Below are positions 15,435 through 24,915 of a stretch of 48,957 nucleotides of DNA, piece by piece. The stretch covers positions 1 to 48,957 of the forward strand of contig JALENY010000031.1 of NCBI GenBank assembly GCA_022767285.1. The letters run 5' to 3'. A model generated the notes under the pieces. That model was not told the origin of the DNA, ran no database searches, and saw only the letters and a program-made list of their open reading frames with translations. This DNA is from Lachnospiraceae bacterium. Its GTDB lineage: Bacteria; Bacillota; Clostridia; Lachnospirales; Lachnospiraceae. Made by a program: the position numbers and the translations under genes. The first letter of the stretch is position 1. Each line of letters begins with the position of its first letter.

Positions 15435-17585
15435 ATGAAAGACAAAATTTTTGGTGTTCTTCAACGCGTAGGAAGATCCTTTATGCTTCCGATCGCAATC
15501 CTTCCGGTGGCTGGCCTTCTGCTCGGTGTGGGCGGTTCCCTCACAAATGAGACGATGCTGGAAACCTACAACCTGCTCGGCGTGATGGGCCCGGGCACTG
15601 TGCTTTACGCGATTTTCCAGGTTATGAGCGAAGCAGGTAATATTGTATTTACCAACCTGCCGATTATCTTTGCCATGGGCGTTGCCATCGGTATGGCCAA
15701 AAAAGAAAAAGAAGTTGCGGCGCTTGCAGCTGCCATCGCATTTTTCATCATGCATGCATCCATCGGTGCCATGATTAATATTAATGGCGGTGCAGAAAAC
15801 ATGCTGGAAGGTGCAACTGCATCTGTATGTGGAATCACTTCCCTCCAGATGGGTGTATTCGGCGGTATTATTGTAGGACTTGGTGTTGCAGCTCTTCACA
15901 ACAGGTTTTATAAAATTGAGCTTCCTCAGGTATTGTCTTTCTTTGGAGGAACCCGTTTTGTTCCGATTGTCAGTGCAATTACTTACACAGCAGTGGGTAT
16001 CCTGATGTTTTTCGTCTGGCCGGTGATCCAGTCCGGCATTTATGCAGTGGGCAATGTGGTTCTGAATTCCGGGTATGCGGGAACCTGGGTATACGGTCTG
16101 ATGGAACGTCTGCTGATTCCTTTTGGTCTGCACCATGTATTTTATCTTCCGTTCTGGCAGACTGCACTTGGTGGCACCATGGAGGTGCAGGGTGTGTTGG
16201 TAGAGGGTGCTCAGAATATCTTCTTTGCACAGCTGTCAGACCCGAATGTTGAGCATTTTGCCGTATCGGCTACCAGATTTATGTCCGGAAAATTCCCGAT
16301 GATGATCTTTGGACTTCCGGGTGCAGCCCTTGCTATGTACAAGGTAGCAAAACCGGAAAAGCAGAAAGAAGTTGGCGGTCTTTTGCTTTCTGCAGCGCTG
16401 ACCTCCATGCTGACCGGTATCACAGAGCCGTTGGAATTCACGTTCCTGTTTGTAGCTCCTCTGCTTTATGGAATTCACTGTGTATTTGCCGGATGCGCAT
16501 ACATGCTGATGCATATCTTTAAAGTTGGTGTTGGTATGACATTCTCCGGTGGTCTGATCGACCTGACTCTGTTTGGTATTTTGCAGGGAAATGAAAAGAC
16601 CAACTGGATCTGGGTTGTCATTGTAGGTATTGTTTACTTTGTTGTTTACTATTTCCTGTTCAAAATCCTGATCGTCAAACTGGATCTGAAAACACCGGGC
16701 CGTGATGACAGCGATGAAGTAAAACTGTATCGCAGAAGTGATGTGGAAGCACGGAAAAAAGCCGGCGAAGGAGCTGCTGATGCGGATGACGGCGTTGACC
16801 CGGTATCTCAGGCAATCTGCCGCGGACTTGGCGGTAAAAAGAATATTTCTGATGTTGACTGCTGTGCAACCAGACTGCGCTGTACGGTATACAAGGCAGA
16901 TTTGGTAGACGATGCTCTTTTAAAATCTACCGGAGCTTCCGGTGTCGTGCATAAAGGAAACGGTGTTCAGATCATTTATGGACCTCGTGTAACGGTAATT
17001 AAATCCAATTTGGAAGATTACCTGGAAACCGCTCCGGACGAAGAATATACCGCAAAAGAAGAAACTCCGGAACCGGCTGAGGTGAAAGTGGAAAAAGTGG
17101 ATGAAACGGAGAAAAAAGCAGTTAAAACGATTGTGATCTCAAGCCCGGCAACCGGAGAAGCTGCGGATCTATCTACCGCACCGGATGAAGCATTTGCCGG
17201 TAGAATGATGGGCGATGGCGGTGTTGTAACTCCGACAGAGGCTGTCATCAAAGCTCCGGAAGACGGAGAAGTCTGCTTCGTTTTCGATACGAAACATGCC
17301 ATCGGTTTTATGACAGATACCGGAATCAGCTTGCTGCTTCACATTGGCATCGATACGGTAAAACTGAACGGAGAAGGATTTAAGGTATTTGTGGAGAACG
17401 GTCAGAAAGTGAAGAAGGGAGAACCTCTTATGGAACTTGATCTGACTTATCTGAAAGACCATGCACCATCTCTTGTTTCTCCGATCCTGTGTACGGAACT
17501 GGAAGACAATCAGAAGATCCGGATGCTGGCCAACGGACCTGTTGCAGCAGGCGATCCGCTCTTTGCGGTTGACTTTTTCGAATGA
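15435..17585 (+). CDS. ptsG: PTS system glucose-type EIICBA component
   Basis: A single 716-residue polypeptide with the domain order IIC-IIB-IIA. The IIC part (residues ~1-420) has many membrane segments and the motif GITEPLEFTFLF. IIB has the phosphocysteine in DVDCCATRLRCTV with GNGVQIIYGP. IIA has the phosphohistidine in LLLHIGIDTVKLNG. The enzyme takes up and phosphorylates a hexose with phosphate from HPr; sequence style and the GlcT-like regulator favour glucose, but maltose/GlcNAc-type relatives cannot be excluded. The start is fixed by AAAGGAG 8 nt before ATG 15435. Expression is controlled by the RAT/terminator leader and the antiterminator downstream. Confidence 0.88.
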   Translation: MKDKIFGVLQRVGRSFMLPIAILPVAGLLLGVGGSLTNETMLETYNLLGVMGPGTVLYAIFQVMSEAGNIVFTNLPIIFAMGVAIGMAKKEKEVAALAAAIAFFIMHASIGAMININGGAENMLEGATASVCGITSLQMGVFGGIIVGLGVAALHNRFYKIELPQVLSFFGGTRFVPIVSAITYTAVGILMFFVWPVIQSGIYAVGNVVLNSGYAGTWVYGLMERLLIPFGLHHVFYLPFWQTALGGTMEVQGVLVEGAQNIFFAQLSDPNVEHFAVSATRFMSGKFPMMIFGLPGAALAMYKVAKPEKQKEVGGLLLSAALTSMLTGITEPLEFTFLFVAPLLYGIHCVFAGCAYMLMHIFKVGVGMTFSGGLIDLTLFGILQGNEKTNWIWVVIVGIVYFVVYYFLFKILIVKLDLKTPGRDDSDEVKLYRRSDVEARKKAGEGAADADDGVDPVSQAICRGLGGKKNISDVDCCATRLRCTVYKADLVDDALLKSTGASGVVHKGNGVQIIYGPRVTVIKSNLEDYLETAPDEEYTAKEETPEPAEVKVEKVDETEKKAVKTIVISSPATGEAADLSTAPDEAFAGRMMGDGGVVTPTEAVIKAPEDGEVCFVFDTKHAIGFMTDTGISLLLHIGIDTVKLNGEGFKVFVENGQKVKKGEPLMELDLTYLKDHAPSLVSPILCTELEDNQKIRMLANGPVAAGDPLFAVDFFE

Positions 17586-17668
17586 TGATGTAAACATTCC
17601 TGCCTGAAAAGCTTGTATGACGGAAGGCTTTTGGACAGGAATCATGAAGTGAGATGTGGGGAAGAGAT

Positions 17669-18514
17669 ATGTATAGGATAACGAAGGTTCTGAATCATAA
17701 TGCAGTCATATGTGTGGAGGCTGATTCCAACCGACAGTATTTGATCTTGGGTAAGGGAGCCGGCTTCGGCAAAAAAGTAAGTGAGCGAATCGAGGCCCGA
17801 CCGTCGGATACGCTGTATTCTCTGAGTGAAACCACAGACAGAGGCAGTGCGGTTCAGCTTGCCGCATCGATCGATCCTTTGTATCTGGAAATAGCCGGTG
17901 AAGTGCTGGATGAGGCTGAGCGGGTATTTCATGCATTGGACCGGAAAGTACTCTTCCCACTTGCCGATCATATTGAGTATGCGGTAAAGAGAATCCTGAA
18001 TCACGAGCAGATCAGCAACCCACTGACCGACGATATTCGCCTTTTGTTTCATATGGAATACAAAGCAGCCGAATCCGTTCGGGAAATTCTCCGCAAGCGG
18101 GTTCATGTTGAAATTGGAGACGACGAGATCGGTTACATTGCGCTTCACATTCACTCTGCAATCAATGATGAAAAAGTGTCAAAAGCCATGCAGATGGCTC
18201 AGGCAGTGCGTATCTGTGTTTCTGCAGTGGAAAAGGCCTGCGGGAAAAAGATTGATATTCTGTCCTTATCTTACAATCGCCTGATGAATCATGTCCGTTA
18301 CATGGTGGCCAGAGCAATGAATGGGGAACAGCTGAAACTGAATATGAACGATTACATCAGTGTCAAGTTCCCTGAATCTTTTCAGATGGCAAAGGAGAAT
18401 TGCCGGGAGATTGAAAAAATGCTGAAGTGCAAGCTGGATGATGTGGAAATCGGATATCTTGCTATGCATATTGAGAGGGTGAAATGTGATGAACTGGGAT
18501 CGGAAAATGCATAA
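17669..18514 (+). CDS. BglG/LicT-GlcT family transcriptional antiterminator
   Basis: A 281-residue RNA-binding antiterminator. The N-terminal CAT domain (MYRITKVLNHNAVIC...ILGKGAGFGKKV, residues 1-~40) binds RAT RNA. Two PRD domains follow, with phosphorylatable histidines in DHIEYAV and ALHIHSA (PRD1) and NHVRYMVARA and LAMHIERV (PRD2). PTS phosphorylation of the PRDs sets activity. The start at 17669 is preferred because the CAT domain begins there and GGGGAAGAG lies just upstream. It follows the PTS gene by ~80 bp and most likely acts on the leader at 15126-15207. Confidence 0.9.
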   Translation: MYRITKVLNHNAVICVEADSNRQYLILGKGAGFGKKVSERIEARPSDTLYSLSETTDRGSAVQLAASIDPLYLEIAGEVLDEAERVFHALDRKVLFPLADHIEYAVKRILNHEQISNPLTDDIRLLFHMEYKAAESVREILRKRVHVEIGDDEIGYIALHIHSAINDEKVSKAMQMAQAVRICVSAVEKACGKKIDILSLSYNRLMNHVRYMVARAMNGEQLKLNMNDYISVKFPESFQMAKENCREIEKMLKCKLDDVEIGYLAMHIERVKCDELGSENA

Positions 18515-18587
18515 TTGAACAGGAATGTTGATAAGCAGCCCGTATTTATCGTATTTTCATACAGCAAACGCAATATCAAAAAGAAAA

Positions 18588-18652
18588 GGACATCCCCAGG
18601 TGGAAATCAGGAGTGTATAAACCCTGATTCCTGCGGGGATGTTCTTATTTTG
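18588..18652 (+). terminator. Terminator after the antiterminator gene
   Basis: A two-part hairpin: outer GGACATCCCC (18588-18597) with GGGGATGTTC (18635-18644), and inner AATCAGG with CCTGATT. TTATTTT follows. It lies in the 468-bp gap before 18983, which otherwise holds a phosphorylase gene fossil. Confidence 0.75.
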
Positions 18653-18774
18653 TGTTAAAAAGATTAAAATTCCGCATTCCCGATTATCTTTTTTTCTGCC
18701 TGCCAATGGTAATATGCAGAATGCTTTGACATATGGGCAGTGCAATTGAGACACTGTGCGAAGAGGCGTGAGCA

Positions 18775-18842
18775 TTAATCCAGCTTCCAGATATCGCGGT
18801 TGTATTCTGCAATCGTCCGGTCAGAAGAGAAATATCCGTAAA
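18775..18842 (-). pseudogene. Remnant of the C-terminus of a glycogen/maltodextrin phosphorylase
   Basis: Read on the minus strand these bases give YGYFSSDRTIAEYNRDIWKLD and a stop. The FSSDRTIxEYxxxIW pattern is the conserved C-terminal end of glycogen/maltodextrin phosphorylases. No phosphorylase-like sequence is visible upstream in this frame, so about 22 codons survive. It is probably the relic of a deleted gene. Confidence 0.65.
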
Positions 18843-18982
18843 TTTTTAGAAAAACAATGCAACAGAATGAAATTTACGATACACTATATTTATAGATAGA
18901 ACGTGTATTAAGAGATGGATCATTCCTTACCGGCTGTAAGGGATATTAACCATAAAGATATTGAGATAGGGAGGAATCAACT

Positions 18983-19996
18983 ATGAAAAAGAAAAATGTT
19001 GGTATGACAGCAGTGCTGACTGCGTTGATGCTTTTATTGGCCGGATGCGGTGCAAAAAGTGCATCCTACGATACTGCTTCAGTGGAATCCGCTTCTTATG
19101 CGTCCGATGAAGCCTATGATACTGCAGCAGCTTCAGATTATGAGGTTGACGATTACGAGGTTGCTGAGGAGGATGTCAAGCTGGATTCCGAAGCCGGTGT
19201 GGCCGGGGAAACGCGGGCTGAGACTTCCGGACGCAAGCTGATCAAGCGACAGTATGTTACGATGGAGACGAAGAAATTTGATGAGCTGACTCAGTTTATC
19301 CAGGAAACGGTAAACGCAGTGGGCGGATACATAGAGTATTCCGATATTTCCGGAAGCTCCTATAATTATAACGGCACCCGCTATGCCAATTATACCCTGC
19401 GTGTTCCGGTGACTGAGCTGGATGGCTTTGTCGCTTCTCTGAAAGAGGCCGGAAACGTTACTAATTTCTCCGAGAGTGTGGAGGATATTACACTGAGTTA
19501 TGTGGATACGGAGAGCCGCATATCGGCCCTGGAGACGGAACAGGAGACTCTGATGGAGATGTTGGATCAGGCGGGAGATCTGGATACGCTTCTGGCAATT
19601 CAGTCACGGCTGACTGAGGTGCGCTATCAGCTGGAAAGTTACCAGTCGCAGCTCCGCGTGTATAACAATGATATTGAGTATAGCACGGTTAGCGTGGATG
19701 TCCGCGAGGTGGAACGGGAGACAAAAGTGGAAGACAACAGCTTTGGCAGTCAGCTGAAAGAACGTCTGTCCTCTAATTTCTATGGCCTTGGTCAGGGCCT
19801 GAAATCGGCAGCCCTGTTCCTGCTTGGCGGGATTCCTTACTGGATTGTTCTGGCTGTTGTGATTGCTGCGGTAGTTCTGATCGTGAAAAAAATCCGCCGC
19901 AGATCTGCTGCAAAACGCCATGCTTTGGTTAAAAATATAGCAGCAGGATATCCTGCAGACGGTGCTTCCGGAACAGAACAGGAGAATGAAAAATAA
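18983..19996 (+). CDS. DUF4349 lipoprotein
   Basis: A 337-residue lipoprotein. The N-terminal signal ends in lipobox LLAGC (Cys 22), followed by a Ser/Ala/Asp/Tyr-rich linker. The DUF4349 core runs from [19 protein letters not shown] to [12 protein letters not shown], with a central coiled coil ([37 protein letters not shown] in part). A C-terminal transmembrane helix ([18 protein letters not shown]) and a basic tail end the protein. Such proteins sit at the outer face of the membrane; function unknown. AGGGAGGAA precedes the ATG. It is probably monocistronic, with the trpS promoter directly after it. Confidence 0.85.
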   Translation: MKKKNVGMTAVLTALMLLLAGCGAKSASYDTASVESASYASDEAYDTAAASDYEVDDYEVAEEDVKLDSEAGVAGETRAETSGRKLIKRQYVTMETKKFDELTQFIQETVNAVGGYIEYSDISGSSYNYNGTRYANYTLRVPVTELDGFVASLKEAGNVTNFSESVEDITLSYVDTESRISALETEQETLMEMLDQAGDLDTLLAIQSRLTEVRYQLESYQSQLRVYNNDIEYSTVSVDVREVERETKVEDNSFGSQLKERLSSNFYGLGQGLKSAALFLLGGIPYWIVLAVVIAAVVLIVKKIRRRSAAKRHALVKNIAAGYPADGASGTEQENEK

Positions 19997-20004
19997 AATG
20001 TCTG

Positions 20005-20033
20005 TTGAAACCCCGCAGGGTTAATGCTATTAT
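20005..20033 (+). promoter_or_regulatory. Promoter of trpS
   Basis: TTGAAA (20005-20010), 17 bp, TATTAT (20028-20033) with an extended -10 TGC directly before it. The leader is only ~35 nt, too short for a T-box. Confidence 0.7.
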
Positions 20034-20070
20034 TATTACAGAACTGATTTTGAAACGAAAGGTGACAACA

Positions 20071-21153
20071 ATGGAAAAAATAGTATTGACAGGCGACCGC
20101 CCCACAGGAAAACTTCATCTGGGCCACTATGTAGGATCCCTGCGCAGACGGGTAGAATTACAGAATTCCGGAGAATTTGATAAAATATTTATTATGATTG
20201 CGGATGCACAGGCTTTGACGGATAATGCAGATAATCCCGAGAAGATCCGGCAGAATATTATTGAGGTTGCGCTGGACTATCTTTCAGTCGGACTGGATCC
20301 GGAAAAGTCCACTCTGTTTATTCAGTCCATGGTGCCGGAACTGACCGAACTGTCCTTTTATTATATGAATCTGGTTACGGTATCCAGACTGCAGCGCAAT
20401 CCTACCGTAAAATCAGAAATTCAGCTGAGGAATTTTGAGACGAGCATTCCGGTGGGATTTTTTACCTATCCGATCAGCCAGGCGGCAGACATTACAGCAT
20501 TTAAGGCTACGGTAGTTCCGGTGGGAGAAGACCAGAAACCGATGCTGGAGCAGACGAAAGAAATCGTGCACAAGTTTAACAGCGTTTACGGTGACACTCT
20601 GGTGGATCCGCAGATCCTTCTTCCGGAAAATGAGACCTGTATGCGTCTCCCGGGAACCGACGGAAAGGCCAAAATGAGCAAATCTCTCGGAAACTGCATC
20701 TATCTGTCTGACAGCGAGGAGGATGTACGCAAAAAAGTCATGAGCATGTTTACGGATCCGAATCATATCCGTGTGCAGGATCCGGGCAGCCTGGAAGGAA
20801 ATACGGTATTTATTTATCTGGATGCATTCTGCAAAGATGAACATTTTGCCGAGTTCCTGCCGGAATACAAGAACCTGGATGAACTGAAAGAACACTATCA
20901 GCGCGGTGGTCTTGGTGATGTAAAAGTTAAGAAGTTCCTGAATAAAGTTCTTCAGAGCGAGCTGGCTCCTATTCGTGCCAGAAGAAAAGAGTACGAGGCC
21001 AACATTCCTTATGTGTATGAAGTGCTGAAAAAGGGCTGCGAGGTGGCAGAAAAAGAGGCAGCCGCTACACTTCGGGATGTGCGTGAAGCAATGAAAATCA
21101 ACTATTTTGAAGATAAAGCACTCATTCAGGAACAGATTGAGCGGTTTAAATAA
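20071..21153 (+). CDS. trpS: Tryptophanyl-tRNA synthetase
   Basis: A 360-residue class I aminoacyl-tRNA synthetase that charges tRNA-Trp. The HIGH-type signature is HLGH in [17 protein letters not shown] (residues 7-23), the KMSKS loop is AKMSKSLGN, and the Trp-specific segments DAQALTDN and [11 protein letters not shown] are present. Length is normal. The start at 20071 follows AAAGGTGA and matches the family N-terminus; the longer frame from 20005 starts inside the promoter. A terminator follows at 21162. Confidence 0.95.
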   Translation: MEKIVLTGDRPTGKLHLGHYVGSLRRRVELQNSGEFDKIFIMIADAQALTDNADNPEKIRQNIIEVALDYLSVGLDPEKSTLFIQSMVPELTELSFYYMNLVTVSRLQRNPTVKSEIQLRNFETSIPVGFFTYPISQAADITAFKATVVPVGEDQKPMLEQTKEIVHKFNSVYGDTLVDPQILLPENETCMRLPGTDGKAKMSKSLGNCIYLSDSEEDVRKKVMSMFTDPNHIRVQDPGSLEGNTVFIYLDAFCKDEHFAEFLPEYKNLDELKEHYQRGGLGDVKVKKFLNKVLQSELAPIRARRKEYEANIPYVYEVLKKGCEVAEKEAAATLRDVREAMKINYFEDKALIQEQIERFK

Positions 21154-21161
21154 CATAGTCA

Positions 21162-21193
21162 GGGATGGAGCGATTCTACTCCATCCCTTCTTT
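21162..21193 (+). terminator. trpS terminator
   Basis: Perfect 9-bp stem GGGATGGAG / CTCCATCCC with an 8-nt loop and TTCTTT after it. The acyltransferase start codon is only 19 bp further on, so read-through probably supplies that gene. Confidence 0.75.
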
Positions 21194-21211
21194 GAATATA
21201 TGAGGGGCAAC

Positions 21212-22243
21212 ATGGAACGAAAGCGATGGAACTGTATTGATATGCTTCGGGCAGGTTCCTTCCTGCTGATTTTTTTGTACCACTATATGATAGAGACGGA
21301 GGCGGGGGGATACTTTTCTTTTTCCGGTGCCGGTATTTTGTACGAAAATGCAAACATTCACATGGCGAAAGTGGGTGTGACTCTTTTTTTCATGATTTCG
21401 GGTTTCGGACTGATGTACAGCAGTCGGGAGTTTTCGCTGAAAACATATGCAAAGAAACGTTTTTGGCGAATCTTGATCCCCTTTTATGCGGCTTCTCTTT
21501 TCATGTTCCTGTGCAAAAAGCTGTTAATTCCGGGGCCGGTGTTTGACGGAACAATCCCGAAATGGCATATTATTTTCACCGTACTTGGACTGGACGGATA
21601 CTTGAAAGAATATGGAGTCTCCACTTTCAGTCTGGGTGTGGGCGAATGGTTTGTGGGATGCATGATATTAATGTATGTCTGTTTTCCGCTGCTTCGCCTG
21701 GGAATGAAGAAAAACAGAACGGTGATGATGGTGGCTGCAACAGCATTTTATCTGATTATCGCTGCTGTATATCAGGGAAGTGTTCCGTCGCACTATTTCT
21801 TTTTGATAAAAATATATGATTTTATACTTGGAATGTATCTGGCTGAGAGACTGAAACATGCTTCCGTGTCAAATCTTGCAGTGCTGATACCGGCAGTATT
21901 GTTTTTTGTTATTTTCCCGGTTCATATTCCATTAAATAGGGACTATGTTAATACAATTTTTTGTGCTATACTCTTTTTAACGATATTTTGTACGGAAAAT
22001 ACTGCCTTTGGGAGACATGTGTCCGGTTGTCTGCCGGTGAGAAAAATATCTCAATATTCTTATGAGATGTTTTTGCTTCACCACTGGGGGATTATTGTGA
22101 TGAACAGAATATTGCAGCCACAGTCACTGGCGGCGGCAGTTTTTTGCCTTATTCCGGAATTGACTGTATGCTTTGCGGCAGGTGCAGTTTTGCACGAAAT
22201 CCTATACTTTGCCGTGCGAAGCAAGCCGGCCCGGAGAGCATGA
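21212..22243 (+). CDS. Acyltransferase family 3 membrane protein
   Basis: A 343-residue integral membrane protein of the acyltransferase 3 (OafA/NodX-like) family. The N-terminus has WNCIDMLRAGSFLLIFLYHYMIE, with the conserved Arg and HY residues of the family; about ten hydrophobic helices follow, including GVTLFFMISGFGLMYS and QYSYEMFLLHHWGII. These enzymes O-acylate surface polysaccharide, peptidoglycan or small molecules; the substrate is unknown. GAGGGG directly precedes the ATG. The MATE gene follows 79 bp later on the same strand. Confidence 0.85.
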   Translation: MERKRWNCIDMLRAGSFLLIFLYHYMIETEAGGYFSFSGAGILYENANIHMAKVGVTLFFMISGFGLMYSSREFSLKTYAKKRFWRILIPFYAASLFMFLCKKLLIPGPVFDGTIPKWHIIFTVLGLDGYLKEYGVSTFSLGVGEWFVGCMILMYVCFPLLRLGMKKNRTVMMVAATAFYLIIAAVYQGSVPSHYFFLIKIYDFILGMYLAERLKHASVSNLAVLIPAVLFFVIFPVHIPLNRDYVNTIFCAILFLTIFCTENTAFGRHVSGCLPVRKISQYSYEMFLLHHWGIIVMNRILQPQSLAAAVFCLIPELTVCFAAGAVLHEILYFAVRSKPARRA

Positions 22244-22322
22244 ATGAAGGCATGTCCGGATGGCAAAACTTTGTCTTGGGAAAAACGTTCGTCCGAGGAA
22301 CATGGGTTAAAAGAGGAGATAT

Positions 22323-23717
22323 ATGGAAAAAGAATATCAGAAAAACAAGAAAATAGATACAGATCAATCAAGAGAAAACGATCTGGGGACAAAACCAGTT
22401 GGAAAACTGTTGTTTTCTTTGGCACTGCCGGCTATAACAGCGCAGATCGTAAATGTTTTGTATAATATGGTTGACCGTATATATATTGGTCACATTCCGG
22501 TGATCGGCGCACAGGCTCTGACCGGCGTGGGTGTTACTATGCCGATTATTATGCTGATATCAGCCTTCGCTGCACTGGTCAGTATGGGTGGCGCTCCAAG
22601 AGCTTCCATTATGATGGGAAAAGGACAAAAAGCTACTGCGCAGCAGATCCTCGGGAATTGTATGACTGCACTGATCATAGCAGCAGCCATTCTGACTGCC
22701 GTGGTGTTGCTGTTTGGAAGAGATTTGCTTTTGATGTTTGGGGCCAGTGAGAATACCATCGAGTATGCATGGGCGTACATGGCAGTCTATGCATGGGGTA
22801 CCGTCTTTGTACAGATTTCGTTAGGTATGAATGCGTTCATCACAGCCCAGGGATTTTCAAAAATCAGCATGCTGACGGTAGTCATCGGTGCTGTCTGCAA
22901 CATTATTCTGGATCCCATTTTCATATTCGGGCTGAATCTGGGAGTGCGCGGTGCCGCTCTCGCCACCATAATCTCGCAGGCTGTTTCGGCGGTTTGGGTA
23001 ATACGGTTTCTGACCGGAAAGAAGACCTATCTGAGAATCTGCCCGGAGAATCTTTGGATCAAACCCAAAGTATTTTTCCCATGTATGGCACTCGGACTGT
23101 CTCCCTTTATCATGCAGTCCACGGAAAGTATCCTCTTTGTATGTTTTAACTCATCTCTGTTAAAATACGGTGGAGATATGGCAGTAGGTGCCATGACGAT
23201 TTTGACCAGTATCATGCAGTTTGCCATGCTTCCGCTACAGGGGCTGACTCAGGGTGCGCAGCCGATTACCAGCTTCAACTATGGTGCACAGAATAAAGAA
23301 AGAGTAAAAAAATGTTTTTATTTGCTCCTTCGATCCAGCCTCATCTATTCCGGTGCGCTTTGGATTCTGGTTTTGCTGTTTCCGAATGTTTTCGCAGGCA
23401 TTTTTGCCACGGATGCAGAGCTGGTTGCCACAACGGTTCATGCCATGCGCATTTATATGGCGGCCAGTCTCATTTTGGGTGTACAGATTGCCTGCCAGCA
23501 GACGTTCATTTCCATGGGAAATGCAAAGACTTCTGTGTTCCTCGCACTTCTTCGTAAGGTAATTCTGCTGATTCCGCTGATTTACATTCTGCCGCAGCTC
23601 CTGTCAAATAAAGTGGATGCGGTATTCATGGCGGAGCCGGTGGCAGATATCATTGCAGTAAGCGTGACTGCGACGCTGTTCTTCCGGTCATTTCGAAAAT
23701 ACTTATATACATTATGA
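22323..23717 (+). CDS. MATE family efflux transporter
   Basis: A 464-residue multidrug/toxin-extrusion-type transporter with 12 predicted membrane segments. Typical segments are KLLFSLALPAITAQIVNVLYNMVDRIYIG at the first helix, ALTGVGVTMPI, GGAPRASIMMGKG, and the repeat-two counterpart LQGLTQGAQPITSFNYGA. Such proteins couple Na+ or H+ influx to export of cationic compounds; the substrate is unknown. AGGAGATAT precedes the ATG. A terminator follows at 23777. Confidence 0.9.
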   Translation: MEKEYQKNKKIDTDQSRENDLGTKPVGKLLFSLALPAITAQIVNVLYNMVDRIYIGHIPVIGAQALTGVGVTMPIIMLISAFAALVSMGGAPRASIMMGKGQKATAQQILGNCMTALIIAAAILTAVVLLFGRDLLLMFGASENTIEYAWAYMAVYAWGTVFVQISLGMNAFITAQGFSKISMLTVVIGAVCNIILDPIFIFGLNLGVRGAALATIISQAVSAVWVIRFLTGKKTYLRICPENLWIKPKVFFPCMALGLSPFIMQSTESILFVCFNSSLLKYGGDMAVGAMTILTSIMQFAMLPLQGLTQGAQPITSFNYGAQNKERVKKCFYLLLRSSLIYSGALWILVLLFPNVFAGIFATDAELVATTVHAMRIYMAASLILGVQIACQQTFISMGNAKTSVFLALLRKVILLIPLIYILPQLLSNKVDAVFMAEPVADIIAVSVTATLFFRSFRKYLYTL

Positions 23718-23776
23718 TGCGAAGCATCTCCGCCCGAAGGGCATGAGTTGTGGTATGAATAAAAAAATCTTCATTG

Positions 23777-23809
23777 GGCCGTTTCCTCAAAGGTTGCGGC
23801 CTTATTTTT
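23777..23809 (+). terminator. Terminator after the MATE gene
   Basis: Short GC stem GGCCG (23777-23781) / CGGCC (23797-23801) with inner CCT/AGG pairing, followed by TTATTTTT. It lies between convergent genes. Confidence 0.65.
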
Positions 23810-23829
23810 GTACGTGTTCTATCATACTT

Positions 23830-24708
23830 TCAAATTTCATGATTGCGGGAGCGCCGATAAAATCTTCCTGCTGCACCGCAGGGCAGAACCAGTCCGTTTG
23901 AAGTGACCGGGAGTCCTACTTCCTGAGACTCCACGATACCATCGTATTTGCGAAGTGCAGTTGACAGCATGTAGGTCAGTACCGCCGGTGCCAGGCCGGT
24001 GGTGTAGGAATTCACCAGGAAAAACAGAGGGTCGTCACTCAGCAGTTTTTCGCAGAGGCAGATCAGCGGATAAATAGCATCTTCAATTTTCCAGAGTTCG
24101 CCTTTGGGGCCCCGTCCATAAGAAGGCGGATCCATGATAATGGCATCGTAATGGTTTCCGCGGCGGATCTCCCGCTCCACAAATTTCTGGCAGTCATCTA
24201 CGATCCAGCGGATGGGTGCATCTTTTAATCCGGATGATACTGCATTTTCTTTTGCCCATGTTACCATTCCCTTAGACGCGTCCACATGAGTGACGGATGC
24301 TCCGGCAGCGGCAGCTGCAAGAGTTGCACCGCCTGTATAGGCAAAAAGGTTCAGAACCTTTACAGGGCGGCCGGCACTTTGAATGAGACTGGTAAACCAG
24401 TCCCAGTTGGCAGCCTGTTCCGGGAACAGCCCCGTATGCTTGAAACTAAAAGGTTTCAGATTAAAAGTAAGTTCTTTATAAGAAATCGTCCATTGTTGTG
24501 GAAGATCGAAAAACTCCCATTCACCGCCTCCTTTTTTGCTGCGGTGATAATGGGCGTTCATTTTGTGCCAGCCCTTTTCTTTTCTCGGAGTATCCCAGAT
24601 TACCTGCGGATCCGGACGAACCAGAAGATAGTCGCCCCATCGCTCCAGTTTTTCTCCTTTTGAAGTATCGATTATTTCATAGTCTTTCCAATGATCAGCT
24701 ACCCACAT
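23830..24708 (-). CDS. Class I SAM-dependent methyltransferase, RlmI/RlmK-like
   Basis: A 292-residue methyltransferase. SAM-binding motif I is VLNLFAYTGGATLAAAAAG, followed by THVDASKGMVTWAKEN. The motif IV region is IIMDPPSYGRGPKGELWKIED, the DPPS-type catalytic loop of the RlmI/RlmK/YwbD group, which makes m5C or m7G in 23S rRNA. The N-terminal PUA part of RlmI is absent, so the exact RNA target is unclear. It is a single gene on the minus strand, convergent with the MATE gene. Confidence 0.85.
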   Translation of the reverse strand: MWVADHWKDYEIIDTSKGEKLERWGDYLLVRPDPQVIWDTPRKEKGWHKMNAHYHRSKKGGGEWEFFDLPQQWTISYKELTFNLKPFSFKHTGLFPEQAANWDWFTSLIQSAGRPVKVLNLFAYTGGATLAAAAAGASVTHVDASKGMVTWAKENAVSSGLKDAPIRWIVDDCQKFVEREIRRGNHYDAIIMDPPSYGRGPKGELWKIEDAIYPLICLCEKLLSDDPLFFLVNSYTTGLAPAVLTYMLSTALRKYDGIVESQEVGLPVTSNGLVLPCGAAGRFYRRSRNHEI

Positions 24709-24845
24709 TGGTTTGGCCTCCTGTCAGTTTTGTAAAAGATATATGGAAACCGGTTTTCTGAAACCGGCAGCTTTTGTTCATTGTATCATACCAAAAACTG
24801 CCGTACAAGAGCCATCCTCAGGATCTGATGAAGATTCATCAATCT

Positions 24846-24878
24846 ATTATTGACTAAGTGGTCAATAATATGTATGAT
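24846..24878 (+). promoter_or_regulatory. Promoter with overlapping TetR-type operator
   Basis: A perfect palindrome with 9-bp arms, ATTATTGAC-TAAGTG-GTCAATAAT (24846-24869), covers the -35 box TTGACT (24850-24855) and most of the spacer. The -10 TATGAT follows at 24873-24878 after exactly 17 bp. Binding of the TetR protein encoded 38 bp downstream would block RNA polymerase. Confidence 0.8.
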
Positions 24879-24915
24879 AAGTTTTGCGGTATAATTATGC
24901 TTAAGAGGGTTAATT

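Noticed and set aside
15378-16136. A 252-codon open frame antisense to ptsG
   Set aside because: His/Cys/Asn-rich nonsense composition and no ribosome binding site; shadow of the PTS gene.
19997-20070. T-box riboswitch upstream of trpS
   Set aside because: The leader from the mapped promoter is only about 35 nt, too short, and no T-box sequence is present.
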